From Myxococcales bacterium UBA5297 (GTDB lineage Bacteria > Myxococcota > Myxococcia > Myxococcales > UBA5297): 14,940 nt of DNA. The notes under the pieces are model-generated. The model did no database searches. It was not told the DNA's origin and worked only from the letters and a program-made list of their open reading frames with translations. Location of the stretch: assembly GCA_002408385.1 (NCBI GenBank), contig DHSB01000178.1, forward strand, positions 39,928 through 54,867, written 5' to 3'. The stretch's first letter is position 1; each line of letters starts with the position of its first letter. A program made the position numbers and the translations under genes. Shown here piece by piece: positions 13,881 to 14,940 of the stretch.

Positions 13881-14774
13881 GTGCGCCAGGGATCGTCGCT
13901 GCTTCTTTCGCTGGTCTTCCTCGCCGGAGGCGCCCACGGCGCGCAGAAGGCCGATCCTCTCGCCGTCGCCCGCGAACACCTGAAGGCTGGCGATCTCGAC
14001 GCCTTTGTCGATGCGCTGGCGGGTTCGATGCAACTCCCGGCACAGCCGGCGGCGCAGCTCTATGGCGAGGCGGCAAGGCGCGCCCTTGAAAGCGGTGATC
14101 GGGGCCTGGCGAGTCTCCTGTGTGAGCGCGGGCTCAAGCATCGGCCTCGCGAGCCGGTGTCGCTGCGCACCTGCCTGCAGGTGGCGGTCGAGGAAGGACG
14201 CTGGGAGGAGGCCGATGGCTGGGGCGACGCGCTGGGCGAGCTCTTTGCCGACGATTTCGAGGTGGCGATGATGCGCGCGCGCGCCGCCCGGGAGCTGTCG
14301 CGCTGGGCCAAGGTCACCGCGGTGCTCGAACCACATCACAACCGCCCGGCGCGCACGCCGATGCTCGCGTTGCTCCTCGAGGAGGCGCGCCTGTTCCGTG
14401 AGCAGGAGGCGCTGCGCGAGCAGCGAGCCGAGCTCGAGGCGAAGCTCGAAATCGCGGTGAAGCAGGCTCGTCAGCTCGGCAGGCTCGGTGGCGAAGAAGA
14501 CGCAAGAGTGGCCAGAGCGCGCTCGTCGGTCCCGACCCTGTACACGACCTCGTGGTGCGGCGCTTGCCGGCGAGCCCGAGCCTGGTTTGGGCAGGAGGGA
14601 ATCGACTTCGAGGAGAAGGACATCGAGAAGGACTCCGCGGCGCAGCAGGAGATGACCCGCAAGTGCCAGCGCGCCGGCCTGCGCTCCGGCGGCGTCCCGG
14701 TCATCGACATCGACGGCGAGGTGATGGTCGGGTTCGACGAAGCGAGGGTGCGCGAGCTGCTGGGGCTGAGATAG
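13881..14774 (+). CDS. Exported protein with helical TPR-like region and C-terminal glutaredoxin domain
   Basis: The protein has 297 residues. GGAGG at 13871-13875 favours the GTG at 13881 (five-base spacer) over the GTG at 13875, which overlaps the site. The signal peptide is MRQGSSLLLSLVFLAGGAHG, likely cut after AHG or AHGAQKA, with no lipobox Cys. Residues about 25-160 form helix pairs resembling TPR repeats (ALESGDRGLASLLCERGL, VAVEEGRWEEADGWGDAL). Residues about 165-200 are Glu/Arg/Leu-rich and likely coiled-coil. Residues 217-297 are a glutaredoxin-like domain: VPTLYTTSWCGACRRAR with active-site C226-G-A-C229, and GGVPVIDIDG with the cis-Pro at 273. It probably acts in thiol-disulfide exchange outside the cytoplasm, while most glutaredoxins are cytoplasmic. 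The partner is unknown. Confidence 0.85.
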   Translation: MRQGSSLLLSLVFLAGGAHGAQKADPLAVAREHLKAGDLDAFVDALAGSMQLPAQPAAQLYGEAARRALESGDRGLASLLCERGLKHRPREPVSLRTCLQVAVEEGRWEEADGWGDALGELFADDFEVAMMRARAARELSRWAKVTAVLEPHHNRPARTPMLALLLEEARLFREQEALREQRAELEAKLEIAVKQARQLGRLGGEEDARVARARSSVPTLYTTSWCGACRRARAWFGQEGIDFEEKDIEKDSAAQQEMTRKCQRAGLRSGGVPVIDIDGEVMVGFDEARVRELLGLR

Positions 14775-14830
14775 GCGCGCGGAAGGAGAGGGCGCGCTCA
14801 GCCGTTCGAATCACGGTCTGTCGCGAAATC

Positions 14831-14936
14831 ACCCTGACCTCGGCCCGCCACCCGCTCACCCCGCGCGTAGCCTCCCGAGGAACGAGGGAGTCGGAGCCGA
14901 GGGAGGCCCCAGAGCTTGTGCAAGGTCCGGGTCAGG
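14831..14936. repeat. Nested inverted repeats in the right-edge intergenic region
   Basis: Outer arms cctgacc (14833-14839) and ggtcagg (14930-14936) enclose inner arms gcctccc (14870-14876) and gggaggc (14901-14907). Between the inner arms, cgaggga-type words recur with gtcggagccgaggg. The segment also contains cccgctcacccc (14851-14862) and agagcttgtgcaagg (14911-14925), which resemble the two halves of the repeat at 4411-4435 read in reverse. The rest of 14775-14940 has no gene or tRNA that I can support. Confidence 0.45.
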
Positions 14937-14940
14937 AGTT

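Noticed and set aside
14800..14825. tRNA T-loop-like gttcgaatcac
   Set aside because: The bases on either side do not pair as a T-stem, and no acceptor or anticodon arm can be built.

Overview
The window is very GC-rich. Its genes use mostly G/C third positions, and it carries several lipoproteins with low-complexity Asp-Ala-Gly / Asp-Gly-Gly linkers behind the lipobox, plus one protein with MopE-type DNNCDG repeats. This combination points to Myxococcota or a related former deltaproteobacterium with a didermic envelope. The assignment is an inference from style, not from a marker gene.

Layout from left to right. (1) Minus strand, 1-2044: a small lipoprotein with three AA(Y/F)YGPxP motifs and two six-cysteine modules, followed 37 bp later by a radical SAM/SPASM enzyme. 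A weakly supported partial reading frame then runs off the left edge, where the DNA has a 42-bp period. (2) Plus strand, 2364-6283: a complete sulfate/thiosulfate ABC importer, sbp-cysT-cysW-cysA. A 265-bp non-coding gap, holding what looks like a dispersed repeat, separates the two permease genes. (3) Minus, 6457-7869: a lipoprotein with an Asp/Ala linker and about seven beta-propeller-like repeats. (4) Plus, 8325-9854: an HtrA/Deg serine protease with two PDZ domains and a lipoprotein signal. (5) Minus, 10155-11692: a small predicted outer-membrane beta-barrel protein whose stop overlaps the start of a lipoprotein of the endonuclease/exonuclease/phosphatase family. (6) Minus, 12167-13723: a long Cys-rich lipoprotein with MopE-type repeats, a PKD-like segment and a YfaP/DUF2135-like C-terminus, followed by a good rho-independent terminator. 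(7) Plus, 13881-14774: an exported protein with a helical, TPR-like N-terminal half and a C-terminal glutaredoxin domain. The right edge holds non-coding inverted repeats.

The sulfate importer is the only clear metabolic operon. Nearly everything else is cell envelope: five of the twelve confident genes have lipoprotein signals, two more are exported, and two are membrane permeases. The most promising candidate for an undescribed system is the leftmost pair. A radical SAM/SPASM enzyme next to a lipoprotein bearing repeated Tyr-Gly-Pro motifs looks like a modifying enzyme with its substrate, similar in layout to the radical SAM-with-lipoprotein pairs known from Bacteroidota. No RNA genes, CRISPR arrays or transposase genes were seen.
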